A DNA stretch of 32,152 nt from Planctomycetota bacterium (GCA_029259895.1 JAJDEG010000519.1:1-32152), one strand, 5' to 3'; positions 16,262 to 24,042 are shown, numbered from the stretch's first letter. Notes: generated by a model not told the origin, from the sequence alone. Numbers and translations: made by a program.

Positions 16262-16290
16262 TTTACTTCGCCACCAACCGATTGTATAGT
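16262..16290 (+). promoter_or_regulatory. Promoter of the second PEP-CTERM gene
   Basis: TTTACT (16262-16267) and TATAGT (16285-16290) are 17 bp apart, the latter preceded by TG as in an extended -10. Transcription would start near 16297, about 40 bp before ATG 16336. Its position in the gap between divergent genes supports the shorter start of the minus-strand gene. Confidence 0.5.
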
Positions 16291-16335
16291 GTGTCTCGGA
16301 ACTCGAATTACCGGCCTACTGCGGAGCAAGTCTCT

Positions 16336-17178
16336 ATGGACACCGCGACGATTCGCTCCTTATCGCCTGCCCTGCGTCCTCCTATTCCGAGCGAGCATAG
16401 AGGCACGTCAGTTGCTAAAGTTTTTGGAGCGCTGGCCTTCCTCACCCTGTTGACCGGCCGCGCCTTTTCGGCGATCGAGACCGTTCACGTTGACGGCACG
16501 GCGAACATATTGGGTGCCGGCCACTCCACGTCGCCGAATCCCGGTGGTGCGGGGGCGGGCACGCTACCCGTACTCGTAGACCTGCTTCCGGGAAGCGTCG
16601 AATTCTCTTTTTCGTATGTCGCTGGCACTGTCGGATTCGGACCGAATGCGGCAACAGAGCAGGGGATCGGCGCGGAGGGGCTGTACCGTCCAGCGGGCGA
16701 CGCTGCTTCGACGTTGTCGTATGACGGAATCTCCGGCATTATCAATCAACACCGCTTTTTCTTCCTAAGCGGCGTGTTCCTGGGGGACTCGGAACCGGTC
16801 GATCCTGCTCCCGCCCGACTGGACTTTACGAACAACGACAGCTTTGATTCGCTTAGCCCGGAAATCGGACAGACTTTCTTTATCGGCGATGGATTGACCG
16901 GGGACGGCAGCGGCGCAACCCAGCGCTATTTCGTTCCGGCTGGCGCAACCCGGTTGTTTCTCGGATTTCACGATCGAGGTCCGGGGGCCGGCTTGCCGGG
17001 CTACTACGGCGACAACTCAGGAACACTTGTGGTCGACGTATCGCAACTTCAAGTCCCCGAACCTGCCTCCCTCGTCGTCTGGTCGTTTCTTGGCGTCGTC
17101 GGGGCGGGCGTGGCTTGGCGACGTTCTCGGCGGGCGTCGAGATTGTGTTCTAAAACGCGGGCGGTTAGAGTTGGTTAG
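16336..17178 (+). CDS. PEP-CTERM secreted protein
   Basis: ATG 16336 has GGAG 9 bp upstream; the same frame is open much further upstream, but that part is a shadow of the minus-strand gene. The 280-aa protein has a signal peptide (VFGALAFLTLLTGRAFS, cleavage near FSA-IE) and a beta-rich body. A conserved-looking segment reads QRYFVPAGATRLFLGFHDRG, typical of planctomycete and cyanobacterial PEP-CTERM ectoproteins. The sorting signal is VPEPASLVVW, FLGVVGAGVAW and RRSRR, after which 15-20 extra residues follow. Function is unknown; it is presumably envelope- or surface-located. Confidence 0.8.
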   Translation: MDTATIRSLSPALRPPIPSEHRGTSVAKVFGALAFLTLLTGRAFSAIETVHVDGTANILGAGHSTSPNPGGAGAGTLPVLVDLLPGSVEFSFSYVAGTVGFGPNAATEQGIGAEGLYRPAGDAASTLSYDGISGIINQHRFFFLSGVFLGDSEPVDPAPARLDFTNNDSFDSLSPEIGQTFFIGDGLTGDGSGATQRYFVPAGATRLFLGFHDRGPGAGLPGYYGDNSGTLVVDVSQLQVPEPASLVVWSFLGVVGAGVAWRRSRRASRLCSKTRAVRVG

Positions 17179-17226
17179 TGTTGACTTGCCGTATCCTCAT
17201 TGCGGTAGCCTTCTGTGAGCCGAACG

Positions 17227-17874
17227 ATGCGACGTCATTCTCGAATCCCTGGGATGTTTCTGACCTTTTGCGTCCTCGTCGTAGGCCGATCGGCAGATGC
17301 GTCGATCGTGACCACTTCGTATTCGGACAGCGGCCCATTTTCATTAGGCGAATCAATTACCATTGTGACAACCATTGACCCGTCACAGTTAACGATCCCT
17401 GTTGGGACTGCTCGCATCATGTACGAATACAGTCTTGATGATCCCGACTTCGCGTTGACGACATGGAATTACCTGAACGCTGTAGTCTCACCTTTACCTG
17501 GAAATCCATTTCCAGACATCACTTCGGATATTCTACTGACGAGTCAAACGTCGGGATACATCACTGTTGACGCGATAGATCACGTGCCGTTCGCCACGCA
17601 GACCTTCCAAATAACGACTACGTTGACCGCCATAAGGCCAGGAAGCGATGAAATCCGCAGTCATCTTGCGATTGTCTTTCGTGCCGAGAATAGCGAAGTG
17701 CTGGGGTTTTTACACTTCCCTTCGGTTTCCGGAGAGGTACTGCGCACCGTCGTTACGACCGGTGATGGCAACGGCGAAGTCCCCGAACCGGCGTCGCTCA
17801 TCGTTTGGTCACTTCTCGGCGTAGTCGGAGCCGGCGTTGCTTGGCGACGGTCGCGGCGGGCCTCGATTGCTTGA
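17227..17874 (+). CDS. PEP-CTERM secreted protein
   Basis: From ATG 17227 the protein has 215 aa; a GTG 12 bp upstream (17215) is an alternative. It has a signal peptide (GMFLTFCVLVVGRSADA) and a beta-rich Thr/Ser-rich body with no known domain. The C-terminal sorting signal VPEPASLIVW, LLGVVGAGVAW, RRSRRAS is almost the same as in the gene before it, although the DNA codons differ widely. The body sequences are not obviously related. It lies 48 bp after the preceding gene and may share its transcript. Confidence 0.8.
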   Translation: MRRHSRIPGMFLTFCVLVVGRSADASIVTTSYSDSGPFSLGESITIVTTIDPSQLTIPVGTARIMYEYSLDDPDFALTTWNYLNAVVSPLPGNPFPDITSDILLTSQTSGYITVDAIDHVPFATQTFQITTTLTAIRPGSDEIRSHLAIVFRAENSEVLGFLHFPSVSGEVLRTVVTTGDGNGEVPEPASLIVWSLLGVVGAGVAWRRSRRASIA

Positions 17875-17936
17875 CCTACGCTGATGCCGCGATGCTTTCG
17901 TGTTTGCGGGCACTTTCGCCTCGTCAGACCGTTTCG

Positions 17937-18170
17937 ATGAAAGTCCCCATCGACGAAGCCCGCGTGATCGACCTCGACGCGCCGACGGTGCCGGCCCACG
18001 AACGGATCGTGAACAGTGCCCGCCGTTACGTCTTCGACTGCCCGCACTGCCGCCGCCCGCACTTCCACGGCCCGGCCGACGGCCATCGCGAAGCCCACTG
18101 CGACGATTCGGCGTCGCCGTACTGGCGGAGCGGGTACAACTTGGCGTTGGTCGAACCGGACAATGGGTAG
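17937..18170 (+). CDS. Small zinc-ribbon-like protein
   Basis: The 77-aa protein from ATG 17937 contains RRYVFDCPHCRRPHFHG followed by GHREAHC. This gives a CPHC knuckle plus several His and a third Cys that could bind zinc. An in-frame ATG at 17892 would add 15 residues of poor quality. No good ribosome binding site is visible for either. It follows the PEP-CTERM gene by 62 bp. It may be a DNA- or protein-binding accessory factor of the element; no family is recognised with confidence. Confidence 0.5.
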   Translation: MKVPIDEARVIDLDAPTVPAHERIVNSARRYVFDCPHCRRPHFHGPADGHREAHCDDSASPYWRSGYNLALVEPDNG

Positions 18171-18294
18171 CGGGTCGTTCGTCGCATCCATAGCGGCAAA
18201 GGCGGTAGCGCTTACGACTCCGGAACTTTGCATCACGCCGCGGGGCTGATTATCCTTGTCGATGCCTCCACACGTTTCATCGGCGAGGTAAATA

Positions 18295-18993
18295 ATGGCT
18301 GCGATATGGTATTTCCGTCGCGACGGCGCGACGCATGGTCCGTACACGGCGAAGCAACTCAAAGACGCAGCGCGGTCCGGCGCGATTTCGCCAGAAACCG
18401 AAATTCGACAGGCCGACTCGCCGCAATGGCATCGAGCATTGAGCGTCACGGGCTTGGAATTCGATTCGCCGCCCGAAGCTCGCGAGAAAATTGAGCAATT
18501 TGCCAGCAACATGCTCGCCGCGGAATCACCGCCGGCCGCCAATTCACTTCCGCCAGCAACTTCGCAATCCAATTGGCAAAGCGACGACGCGGACGAAGAC
18601 GAGACGACCGTATTCGATGCGTCCGAATACGAGGAAGACGAGGATGACGAGGAAGACGAGGAAGACGATTTGGTTCCAGAATATGGACTCATCGAGAATC
18701 TGGCGCGAGTAAGTGAGATCGCGACGACGATCATTGTTGCGCTGACAATTCTAGCGATCATTGTGGGGTTTGGATATTCAGTGGAGGAGTTGAGAAAAGG
18801 TTCCGGCACTCCGCCATGGAGTGCGTTCGTTATCGTCGCCGGATATTCCGCCCTTTCGATTGTGGCCTCGCTCTTCGTGTGGCTCTTCTACGTCGCCACT
18901 GCTCAGTTGATGCGATTGTTCGTCCAGACAGCCCAGGACGCGCGACGCACGCGAATCGCTATCGAACGCTTGGCACAGCGGGACCGTCGGTAG
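18295..18993 (+). CDS. GYF_2-domain membrane protein
   Basis: The 232-aa protein begins with a GYF_2/DUF4339 domain (about 3-55: IWYFRRDGATHGPYTAKQL, then Trp45). These domains bind proline-rich peptides. A linker follows with a very acidic Glu/Asp run (about 98-126), then two transmembrane helices (about 141-161 and 176-200) and a basic tail. This domain-plus-two-helix layout is common in planctomycetes and points to an inner-membrane protein with a cytoplasmic sensor or adaptor domain. GAGG lies 7 bp before the ATG. It is the last plus-strand cargo gene; what follows to the right is on the minus strand. Confidence 0.75.
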   Translation: MAAIWYFRRDGATHGPYTAKQLKDAARSGAISPETEIRQADSPQWHRALSVTGLEFDSPPEAREKIEQFASNMLAAESPPAANSLPPATSQSNWQSDDADEDETTVFDASEYEEDEDDEEDEEDDLVPEYGLIENLARVSEIATTIIVALTILAIIVGFGYSVEELRKGSGTPPWSAFVIVAGYSALSIVASLFVWLFYVATAQLMRLFVQTAQDARRTRIAIERLAQRDRR

Positions 18994-19060
18994 CCCAGCC
19001 GCCGACGCGGCGTCAAGGTTTCGTTTTGCGATCCGAAAAGGGTTGCACGCTGCAACCGGT

Positions 19061-19240
19061 TTAGCCGTCGTGGTTTCGGCGGTCGCGTTCCGATGTGAAA
19101 TACCAGCCGTCGGCGTACTGGACGGCGACGCAAATGCCGTTGAACGTCTTCACTCGGCAGAGCGCTCGGCCGTCCGTGTCACGCGGCCGCAACTTCTCGA
19201 CGACCGGGTATTCGATGCCCGCTATCCTGACGTTTTCCAT
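19061..19240 (-). CDS. Small protein of unknown function
   Basis: The 59-aa protein starts MENVRIAGIEYPVVEKLRPR and contains CRVKTFNGICVAVQYADGWYF, which looks like a small beta-rich fold. GGAG lies 9 bp before this ATG, which is better placed than an in-frame ATG at 19258. No family is recognised. It would be the last gene of the minus-strand module. Confidence 0.5.
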   Translation of the reverse strand: MENVRIAGIEYPVVEKLRPRDTDGRALCRVKTFNGICVAVQYADGWYFTSERDRRNHDG

Positions 19241-19267
19241 TGCTCGCACTCCGTTCAAAGGCTCCCT

Positions 19268-19295
19268 AAATGGTCACGTCACCATGACCATTTTT
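19268..19295 (+). terminator. Hairpin with T-run, possible terminator of cargo transcripts
   Basis: AAATGGTCA, an 8-base loop and TGACCATTT form a perfect 9-bp stem ending in TTTTT on the plus strand. It lies 275 bp after the GYF gene. It is also just upstream of the minus-strand gene starting at 19240, so it could instead be an operator. Confidence 0.45.
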
Positions 19296-19480
19296 GGGAC
19301 GACCACTTTTCGGTCCGCTGTCGCCAAGCCATTTGCCGGCGATGCGATCGGGTGTTCCGATGCGTTTCTGTTTGGTTCACACGGTGCGAACCAGCGATTC
19401 AAGTCCGCGCCGTCGCCCAGCCGATGTACTTGAAAGGTAGCCGCCCCGTATCTTGCCGCTGTTAACCCCGACGGCCGGAT

Positions 19481-19511
19481 GCGGGGTGTTCTTGTGCGCT
19501 GAACGCCCCGC
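19481..19511. other. Strong 11-bp hairpin
   Basis: GCGGGGTGTTC, loop TTGTGCGCT and GAACGCCCCGC pair along 11 bp with one G-U. No T-run follows on the plus strand. It lies about 110 bp beyond the 3' end of the minus-strand gene ending at 19620 and could be a terminator, RNA-end structure or small-RNA element. Confidence 0.45.
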
Positions 19512-19619
19512 GTCACTTCTCCCGCGTCCGCCAACGCCTATCGCGTGAAACTCGCTCTGATTTTGCGTCCAAACGGTCCCGAAGGTCTAATCACACCAGC
19601 GACCCCGCCGAAACGCGAA

Positions 19620-20048
19620 TCAGCCCGCCGCCAGCGCACGACGTGCGTCGGATTGCGGCTTGAATTGGTGTTCGGCCAGCCTCGCGACCGCTGCGGCCCG
19701 CTGTTCGGGCGATAGCTTCCGTTTCCGGCGTGGTTTCATCACCGCAGCCACCGCGGCGAAGTCCCTGACATGGAACTTGGCGTTGATGCCATCGGCCCCG
19801 TCTTGGACCACTTCGACGCCGGGCAGCGTGGCCAGTAGCGTCGACACCGCGCCGCGGGTTCGCGTCGCCGCCGCGAGGTAGTCGCCGCCATGCGGGTAGA
19901 TTTGCCCGTTGCGGCATTCGATCGTCAGCAGCCAAGGATCGTGCGTCCAGGCGTTCGGCCCATAATCGGCGTGATAGGCTTCGTCGCGGCCGATCTTGTA
20001 GCGGTGGCCATGCCGCTCTAGCAAGTCGATGCAGGTTTTCTCGCTCAT
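19620..20048 (-). CDS. Protein of unknown function in the terminase module
   Basis: ATG 20048 with GGAG about 9 bp upstream gives 142 aa. The N-terminal half has a compact pattern (CIDLLERHGHRYKIGRDEAY, then THDPWLLTIECRNGQIYPHG) and the C-terminus is basic with a helix KLSPEQRAAAVARLAEHQF. No family is recognised. The frame extends 56 codons upstream, but that part lacks protein-like composition. A 9-C run lies in the upstream gap (20182-20190). Confidence 0.55.
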   Translation of the reverse strand: MSEKTCIDLLERHGHRYKIGRDEAYHADYGPNAWTHDPWLLTIECRNGQIYPHGGDYLAAATRTRGAVSTLLATLPGVEVVQDGADGINAKFHVRDFAAVAAVMKPRRKRKLSPEQRAAAVARLAEHQFKPQSDARRALAAG

Positions 20049-20212
20049 CGGCGTGACTCCATTCAGTGTAAGTACCGCGCCGCGGCCGGGCATTTTAGGA
20101 ACGACGGCGGAAACCGTTTCCCGACCGCGACGTGGTTTATCGTAAAGCCGCGGCGAACGCGGGTTTTGAGCATGGGGAACGCCCCCCCCCGCGCCGCCAC
20201 GGTGTACGAGAC

Positions 20213-20713
20213 TCAATCAAGTTTGACGTTGTGCAAATCGCGGTAATCGCCGTCAGGGTCGCCGGCCGTTTTGCGTAGGTCGCCGTGTGCGCTCGATTGC
20301 GCCCATTGCTCGGCGGACGATGCGGCTTTGTATTCGGCGTCGGCGCGGATGTAGGAATCGGACAACGCCTTTCGCTTCGTGCGATAGTCGGCATCGAGCT
20401 TTTTGATTTCCTCCATGACGTTCGCCGCCCGTGCGTGGTGCGCGTTCACCGCGGCGATGCGAGTTGCCTTCGCGTCGATTACGGCCAGCGCGTCGATGCG
20501 CTGGCGTAAGGTTTTCACCAACGCCGCGAATGCTTCCACGCTCCGGCTGGCCGCCGTACACGCCGCTTGTACTTCGGTCGTCGGCAGGGATTCGCCCTTG
20601 GCCGTCCGCATGGCCAGCGTGAGGAATTGTGCCTTTGCCTCGCGGGCGATGTTGGTCAGGTCATTGTCGATGCTGGCCGCTTTGGCTTCGCGTTCTAGGA
20701 TTGCTGTGCTCAT
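20213..20713 (-). CDS. Alpha-helical protein of unknown function
   Basis: The 166-aa protein is rich in Ala, Lys and Glu and predicted almost wholly helical (TNIAREAKAQFLTLAMRTAK, then VEAFAALVKTLRQRIDALAV, then MEEIKKLDADYRTKRKAL). Coiled-coil character is likely. Phage scaffolding, assembly-interference or DNA-packaging accessory proteins can look like this, but no family can be assigned. GGAG lies about 10 bp before the ATG. Confidence 0.55.
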   Translation of the reverse strand: MSTAILEREAKAASIDNDLTNIAREAKAQFLTLAMRTAKGESLPTTEVQAACTAASRSVEAFAALVKTLRQRIDALAVIDAKATRIAAVNAHHARAANVMEEIKKLDADYRTKRKALSDSYIRADAEYKAASSAEQWAQSSAHGDLRKTAGDPDGDYRDLHNVKLD

Positions 20714-20765
20714 CTTGGATTCGCTCCGTTTTGATTGAAAAAGAAACAGGGGTATGCGGTTGCGA

Positions 20766-21308
20766 CTAGCTCCGCAGCAACGCCATCGCGTCGTCGCGGG
20801 TCTTGACGTTGTTGATCCGCTGGATCTGGCCGGACCGTGTGGCCAAGTCGATCCAGTCTTTCGCCATCAACTTCGCCTTTCCTTCATCGCCCCGACGGAC
20901 GACACGCGCGATATCGGCGACGACACTTTCGGTAATCACGTCGCCACAGCCCGCGTCGCGGAACCACTTGGCGACTTTGCTTTCCGCCGCCTCGGCTTGC
21001 GGCAGCTTCATCGCCTTCAGGTGAAAATCGAGCATCAACTCGTCGATCTTTTTGCCGCGCTCGTTGTGGCCCAGCGACGGCGACGAACCGACCGTGATAA
21101 TCCAGTCGCGGTACTCTTCGATCAGGTTCCGCATTGCATCGGGCAACGCCTTGAGCATGTCCCGCGTCGCTTCGCTCGGCTCCGGCGGCTGCTTGTTGCC
21201 CGTCTTCGGGTCCGGCTGGCCTTTGCGGTCGTCTGGTTCGTCCACTTCACGCAAACGATGGAGGGCATCGGCGAACGACACAACTTCGGTAAAGGTTTCG
21301 GTTGGCAT
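20766..21308 (-). CDS. Protein of unknown function in the terminase module
   Basis: The start MPTETFTEVVSFADAL at ATG 21308 has AGGAG with 8-bp spacing; two earlier in-frame ATGs (21314, 21335) are badly placed relative to it. The 180-aa product has a charged, Pro-rich stretch (about 25-45) followed by helices, including LPDAMRNLIEEYRDWI and KVAKWFRDAGCGDVITESVV. No family is recognised. It lies 11 bp downstream of the gene coupled to terL, so it is probably cotranscribed. Confidence 0.6.
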   Translation of the reverse strand: MPTETFTEVVSFADALHRLREVDEPDDRKGQPDPKTGNKQPPEPSEATRDMLKALPDAMRNLIEEYRDWIITVGSSPSLGHNERGKKIDELMLDFHLKAMKLPQAEAAESKVAKWFRDAGCGDVITESVVADIARVVRRGDEGKAKLMAKDWIDLATRSGQIQRINNVKTRDDAMALLRS

Positions 21309-21319
21309 CTTCATTGCTC

Positions 21320-21685
21320 CTACTGGTTGAAACAAAGCTTGCCCGCGTAAACGACGTGGGCGTTCGTGAATTCTATGGGTTGGCCGATGCGAAGTTCGCT
21401 CGGCGCGAATAACTTGCGGTCCGGTTGGCCAAGTAGCTCGCCTCGATATCGCGTCGGCTCGCGACGATGCCGCGCCGTGATCCGCACTCGCATGGTTTGC
21501 GTGAACGGCTCGCCGTCCGCACCGACGATGCGACTGACGAAGTACAACACGACCACGCGGCCAACGGCGATCGGCTCGGTGCGTAGCGAACGAAGCCCGC
21601 TCGCCACAGCCGCGGGGCTGATGTCCGTCTCGTCGATGTAGAATTCGTGAGGCATCGTCACGAGGTTCGGGCGTCGGGTCGTCAT
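21320..21685 (-). CDS. Small beta-rich protein coupled to the large terminase
   Basis: The ATG overlaps the terminase stop as ATGA, giving 121 aa. The sequence looks beta-rich (IAVGRVVVLYFVSRIVGA, then MRVRITARH). It ends with YRGELLGQP, LRIGQPIEFTNAHVVYA, which recalls small domains with a 'GxLxNxP...GxxVxFxxxHV' pattern (DUF2314/DUF2185-like). The resemblance is weak and no function is claimed. Translational coupling suggests a role in packaging or host-phage interaction. Confidence 0.55.
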   Translation of the reverse strand: MTTRRPNLVTMPHEFYIDETDISPAAVASGLRSLRTEPIAVGRVVVLYFVSRIVGADGEPFTQTMRVRITARHRREPTRYRGELLGQPDRKLFAPSELRIGQPIEFTNAHVVYAGKLCFNQ

Positions 21686-23115
21686 GTCAGCATCCATCCT
21701 TGTTCGATGTTGCCGCCGATTTGCATGTCGCCGAAGTCGGCCGGGCTGTACTCCGTCGCTACCTTCATCGCCGCCGATAGCGCAATGCAGAAGGCAAACG
21801 CCACGTCGGCATGGCCGGCGTTGGGATCGTGCGAGGCTTCCAACTTGTAGCCGAAGGATTTTTCGACGATGCAAAGCCGGCCCAAATCTCGAATCAGCCG
21901 CTCATCGCGATACAGGTCGACGCGCCGAGACCGAAAAGCCGAAATCAGTGTGTTCGCCATTTCGTGGCAATTCGGGCCGGTAAACGGATACGGGATTGAC
22001 TTGACATCGGAACGCCGAAGGTCGCTCGCTAGTAGCTCACACTGGCTCGGATCGTAGAGCACCGTCGCCGGCCACGACGTGCATATCGACTCCACTTCCG
22101 CACGCACCGCCGCCAAGTCGACGCCAATGCCCGGCCGCGGTGCCCAGCTTTGAGCGTGTGCGAGGGCGACGCGATGATTGATCCAGTCGCACGCCAACAC
22201 CACGAACGCGCTGTGATCGCGGCGGACGCCGATATCAAGCCCGCCCACGAACGGCCGATGGTCACGCTGCGGATCGATCGGCGGACCGTCCAAGGTGATC
22301 GCCGCTTCGATGTCGGTTTCGTCCAGCGCATCGCCTTCGTTCCGCACCCACTGGCCGCGCCAAAGGCGATTAAATCGGGCTTGGCTGTTGCGGCGTCGGC
22401 TTTCCTCCAAGTCCGCTTCGTCGATCCAGGGCGACGGGTCCGTCAGTGCCGAAAAGTGCCAACGTGGCGACGTGGCCGCGAGGTTATGCCAGACATATTG
22501 CCAGGTATCGAGGTGTCCGGCGTTCGTTGCAATGATCGTCAGCGCCGTCGGAATCTTGTCGGCGTTATCGAGCAACGTTTGCGCGAATTCTTCGTTGCCG
22601 ACGTGGCTTAGCTCGTTGACGATAACCACGTCCGGCCGGCTGCCGTGGCTGCCCTTGCTGTCGGTCGTCAGGATTTCGGCCACGCTGCCCGTCACGGGCC
22701 GAACGATCCGCGTCGCTTGCGTCTGAATCACGTTGTCGAGCACGCGATTGAGCGGACCAGGAAGGCGAAGAATCGCCTTGATAATCAACCGGATTTCGTC
22801 GGCTTGCTGTTGGTCGTATGCGCCGATCTGGATGCGTAGAGGGCGACAAGAAAACGTCAACAGCCACAAGAGAGACACGGCCACGTCGCTGTCTTTCGAT
22901 CCGCCCTTCGTGCGCTCAAGCCAAAATCGACGGACGGGCGGCACTTCCTCCCGCGCGATCGCCAATAGCGACGGGTCCAACGCTGCGAAGTCCCGCCGCT
23001 GAAAATCGGCCATGATGTCGCCGAACCGCTTCGCACCGAACGCGGCCGGAACGTAGAGCGCGTCGCGGAACAACGCCGGGTCGGTCGCCATTCGTTTCAA
23101 GGTTTCGCCGTCCAT
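21682..23115 (-). CDS. Phage terminase large subunit
   Basis: The 477-aa protein has an N-terminal ATPase with a degenerate Walker A (ERTKGGSKDSD, about 66-76) and Walker B-like VVIVNELSH (162-170). A TerL-type RNase H-fold nuclease follows: GGLDIGVRRDHSAF with Asp293-294 region metal ligand, later LYDPSQCELLASDLRR, and AGHADVAFAF near the end. TerL pumps DNA into proheads and cuts concatemers. Length is normal. ATG 23115 overlaps the upstream stop as TAATG; the open frame extends upstream but only as a shadow. Walker A lacks the usual GKS/T and reads GSKDS, an oddity. No portal or capsid gene accompanies it. Confidence 0.85.
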   Translation of the reverse strand: MDGETLKRMATDPALFRDALYVPAAFGAKRFGDIMADFQRRDFAALDPSLLAIAREEVPPVRRFWLERTKGGSKDSDVAVSLLWLLTFSCRPLRIQIGAYDQQQADEIRLIIKAILRLPGPLNRVLDNVIQTQATRIVRPVTGSVAEILTTDSKGSHGSRPDVVIVNELSHVGNEEFAQTLLDNADKIPTALTIIATNAGHLDTWQYVWHNLAATSPRWHFSALTDPSPWIDEADLEESRRRNSQARFNRLWRGQWVRNEGDALDETDIEAAITLDGPPIDPQRDHRPFVGGLDIGVRRDHSAFVVLACDWINHRVALAHAQSWAPRPGIGVDLAAVRAEVESICTSWPATVLYDPSQCELLASDLRRSDVKSIPYPFTGPNCHEMANTLISAFRSRRVDLYRDERLIRDLGRLCIVEKSFGYKLEASHDPNAGHADVAFAFCIALSAAMKVATEYSPADFGDMQIGGNIEQGWMLT

Positions 23116-23675
23116 TATTCGCCCCCTGCATTTAGATAGGCCAACGGATCGTCCGGCTTGGCCGTCGGCGCAGCCGAAGCCGCGGCGGGGACGATGCCCA
23201 GCTTGGCCAGCGCGGCGTCGCGTTGTTCCAGCGCTCGCATCATCCGGTCGATGACGGAAACGCGCTGCATGATCGACAGCCGGCTCCGGCTTCGCCGCTT
23301 TGCCTTCGGTTGCACCGCGTTGGCGATGGCATCGCTTTCGGCGTTCGCGGGCGATAGAGGCTCTATGTCGCCGTCTGACGCGATTGGCGCGTTGCCGTCG
23401 GGTTCGTGGTATCCGTCGGCGTCGTCGCCGCCACAACGCCGCAGGTAGCGCCACAGCAGCAGTCGCACGCCTTCGGCGAGACACGCCGCGTTGATCGCCG
23501 CCTTTTCGCGTAGGCCGATCGCCACGCCGCGGGCGGTCAGGTCCGCCTCGATTTCGCCTTTGAGCAATTGGCACGAGCGACGAAGGTAGGCGCAGCCCTT
23601 TGGGAACTGCCCGACCGTTAGCAGTCGGCTAATGCCCGTCGTCTGGCCGTTCGTGTTGCCGTCAGGTGCGCCCAT
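23115..23675 (-). CDS. Probable small terminase subunit or terminase-linked protein
   Basis: From ATG 23675 (MGAPDGNTNGQ) the protein has 186 aa; an in-frame ATG at 23747 would add 24 residues crossing a palindrome. The N-terminal part is helical (GCAYLRRSCQLLKGEIEADL), the middle acidic, and the C-terminal helix basic (LSIMQRVSVIDRMMRALEQR). Position directly before terL with a TAATG overlap is where TerS normally sits, and size fits. No TerS motif is recognised, so the call rests on position. Confidence 0.55.
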   Translation of the reverse strand: MGAPDGNTNGQTTGISRLLTVGQFPKGCAYLRRSCQLLKGEIEADLTARGVAIGLREKAAINAACLAEGVRLLLWRYLRRCGGDDADGYHEPDGNAPIASDGDIEPLSPANAESDAIANAVQPKAKRRSRSRLSIMQRVSVIDRMMRALEQRDAALAKLGIVPAAASAAPTAKPDDPLAYLNAGGE

Positions 23676-23742
23676 TTTGGTTCGTTTTCGTAGTCGGTTG
23701 GCGTTGGCGAGGGTCGGGGTTTTCGTGCCTAATGCTTGGGCA

Positions 23743-23762
23743 GACACCTGCCAGCAGGTGTC
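23743..23762. repeat. 20-bp palindrome upstream of terminase genes
   Basis: GACACCTGC-CA-GCAGGTGTC is a perfect 9-bp inverted repeat. Its right half contains GGTGTCA, the word found in palindromes at both element ends. It lies about 70 bp upstream of the terminase-module start and could be an operator. Confidence 0.45.
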
Positions 23763-23929
23763 ACGAGCGGGTGGCGTGGTCGTGCAAATGCTATACAGTC
23801 GAACCTTTTTGCGGGCAGGTAATCGGATTGAGTAACAGTTGCCGCGGTGTCACGGGGGTGTTGCGGCGGGTGATTTGTTGGTATGCGAAATGGCATAGTT
23901 GCGACAAAATGTGTCATGCCGTCCTCATC

Positions 23930-23957
23930 ACGGAAGGGACGGAAGGGTACGGAAGGC
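23930..23957 (+). repeat. ACGGAAGG iteron-like repeats
   Basis: ACGGAAGG occurs three times in tandem (23930, 23939, 23949), nearly one helical turn apart. Inverted partial copies (CCTTCCG, CTTCCGT, CCTCCGT) lie at 24020-24057. The cluster is adjacent to the replicase gene, as origin iterons of satellite elements often are. Confidence 0.45.
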
Positions 23958-24001
23958 TTTTTCAGAAACTCTCCTCCACGCGCGTGCATGAAGCGACTTT
24001 C

Positions 24002-24023
24002 GGAAAAAGGGTTCCGAACCCTT
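24002..24023 (-). terminator. Rho-independent terminator of the replicase operon
   Basis: On the minus strand AAGGGTT-CGG-AACCCTT is followed directly by a T-run. This 7-bp stem lies about 20 bp beyond the replicase stop codon, in the correct orientation to end the 28,148-24,043 transcript. Confidence 0.65.
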
Positions 24024-24042
24024 CCGAGTCTTCCGTTCACGA

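Larger units (their letters stand above)
19241..19619. other. 379-bp region with two strong hairpins and no confident gene
   Basis: An 86-codon minus-strand frame (19274-19534) lacks any recognisable feature and is not called. The region holds a hairpin with a T-run (19268-19295) and an 11-bp stem hairpin (19481-19511), listed separately. It may be a transcription boundary between the cargo and the minus-strand operon, or may encode a small RNA. Confidence 0.4.
23676..24042. other. 367-bp gap between terminase and replicase genes
   Basis: This gap contains a perfect palindrome (23743-23762), a cluster of ACGGAAGG repeats (23930-23957) with inverted partial copies further on, and a terminator-like hairpin (24002-24023). 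The plus-strand frame crossing it is not protein-like. It is the best candidate in the element for a replication origin and for the promoter of the terminase genes. Confidence 0.45.

Noticed and set aside
15562-16335. N-terminal extension of the second PEP-CTERM gene (538 codons in total)
   Set aside because: The extension overlaps the minus-strand DNA-binding gene; a signal peptide, ribosome binding site and promoter support a start at 16336.
13842-17874. Self-contained exosortase system
   Set aside because: No exosortase gene is present in the window; the PEP-CTERM proteins must rely on a host enzyme encoded elsewhere.
19274-19534. 86-codon minus-strand frame
   Set aside because: No ribosome binding site, domain or overlap with neighbours supports it, and it spans a strong hairpin.
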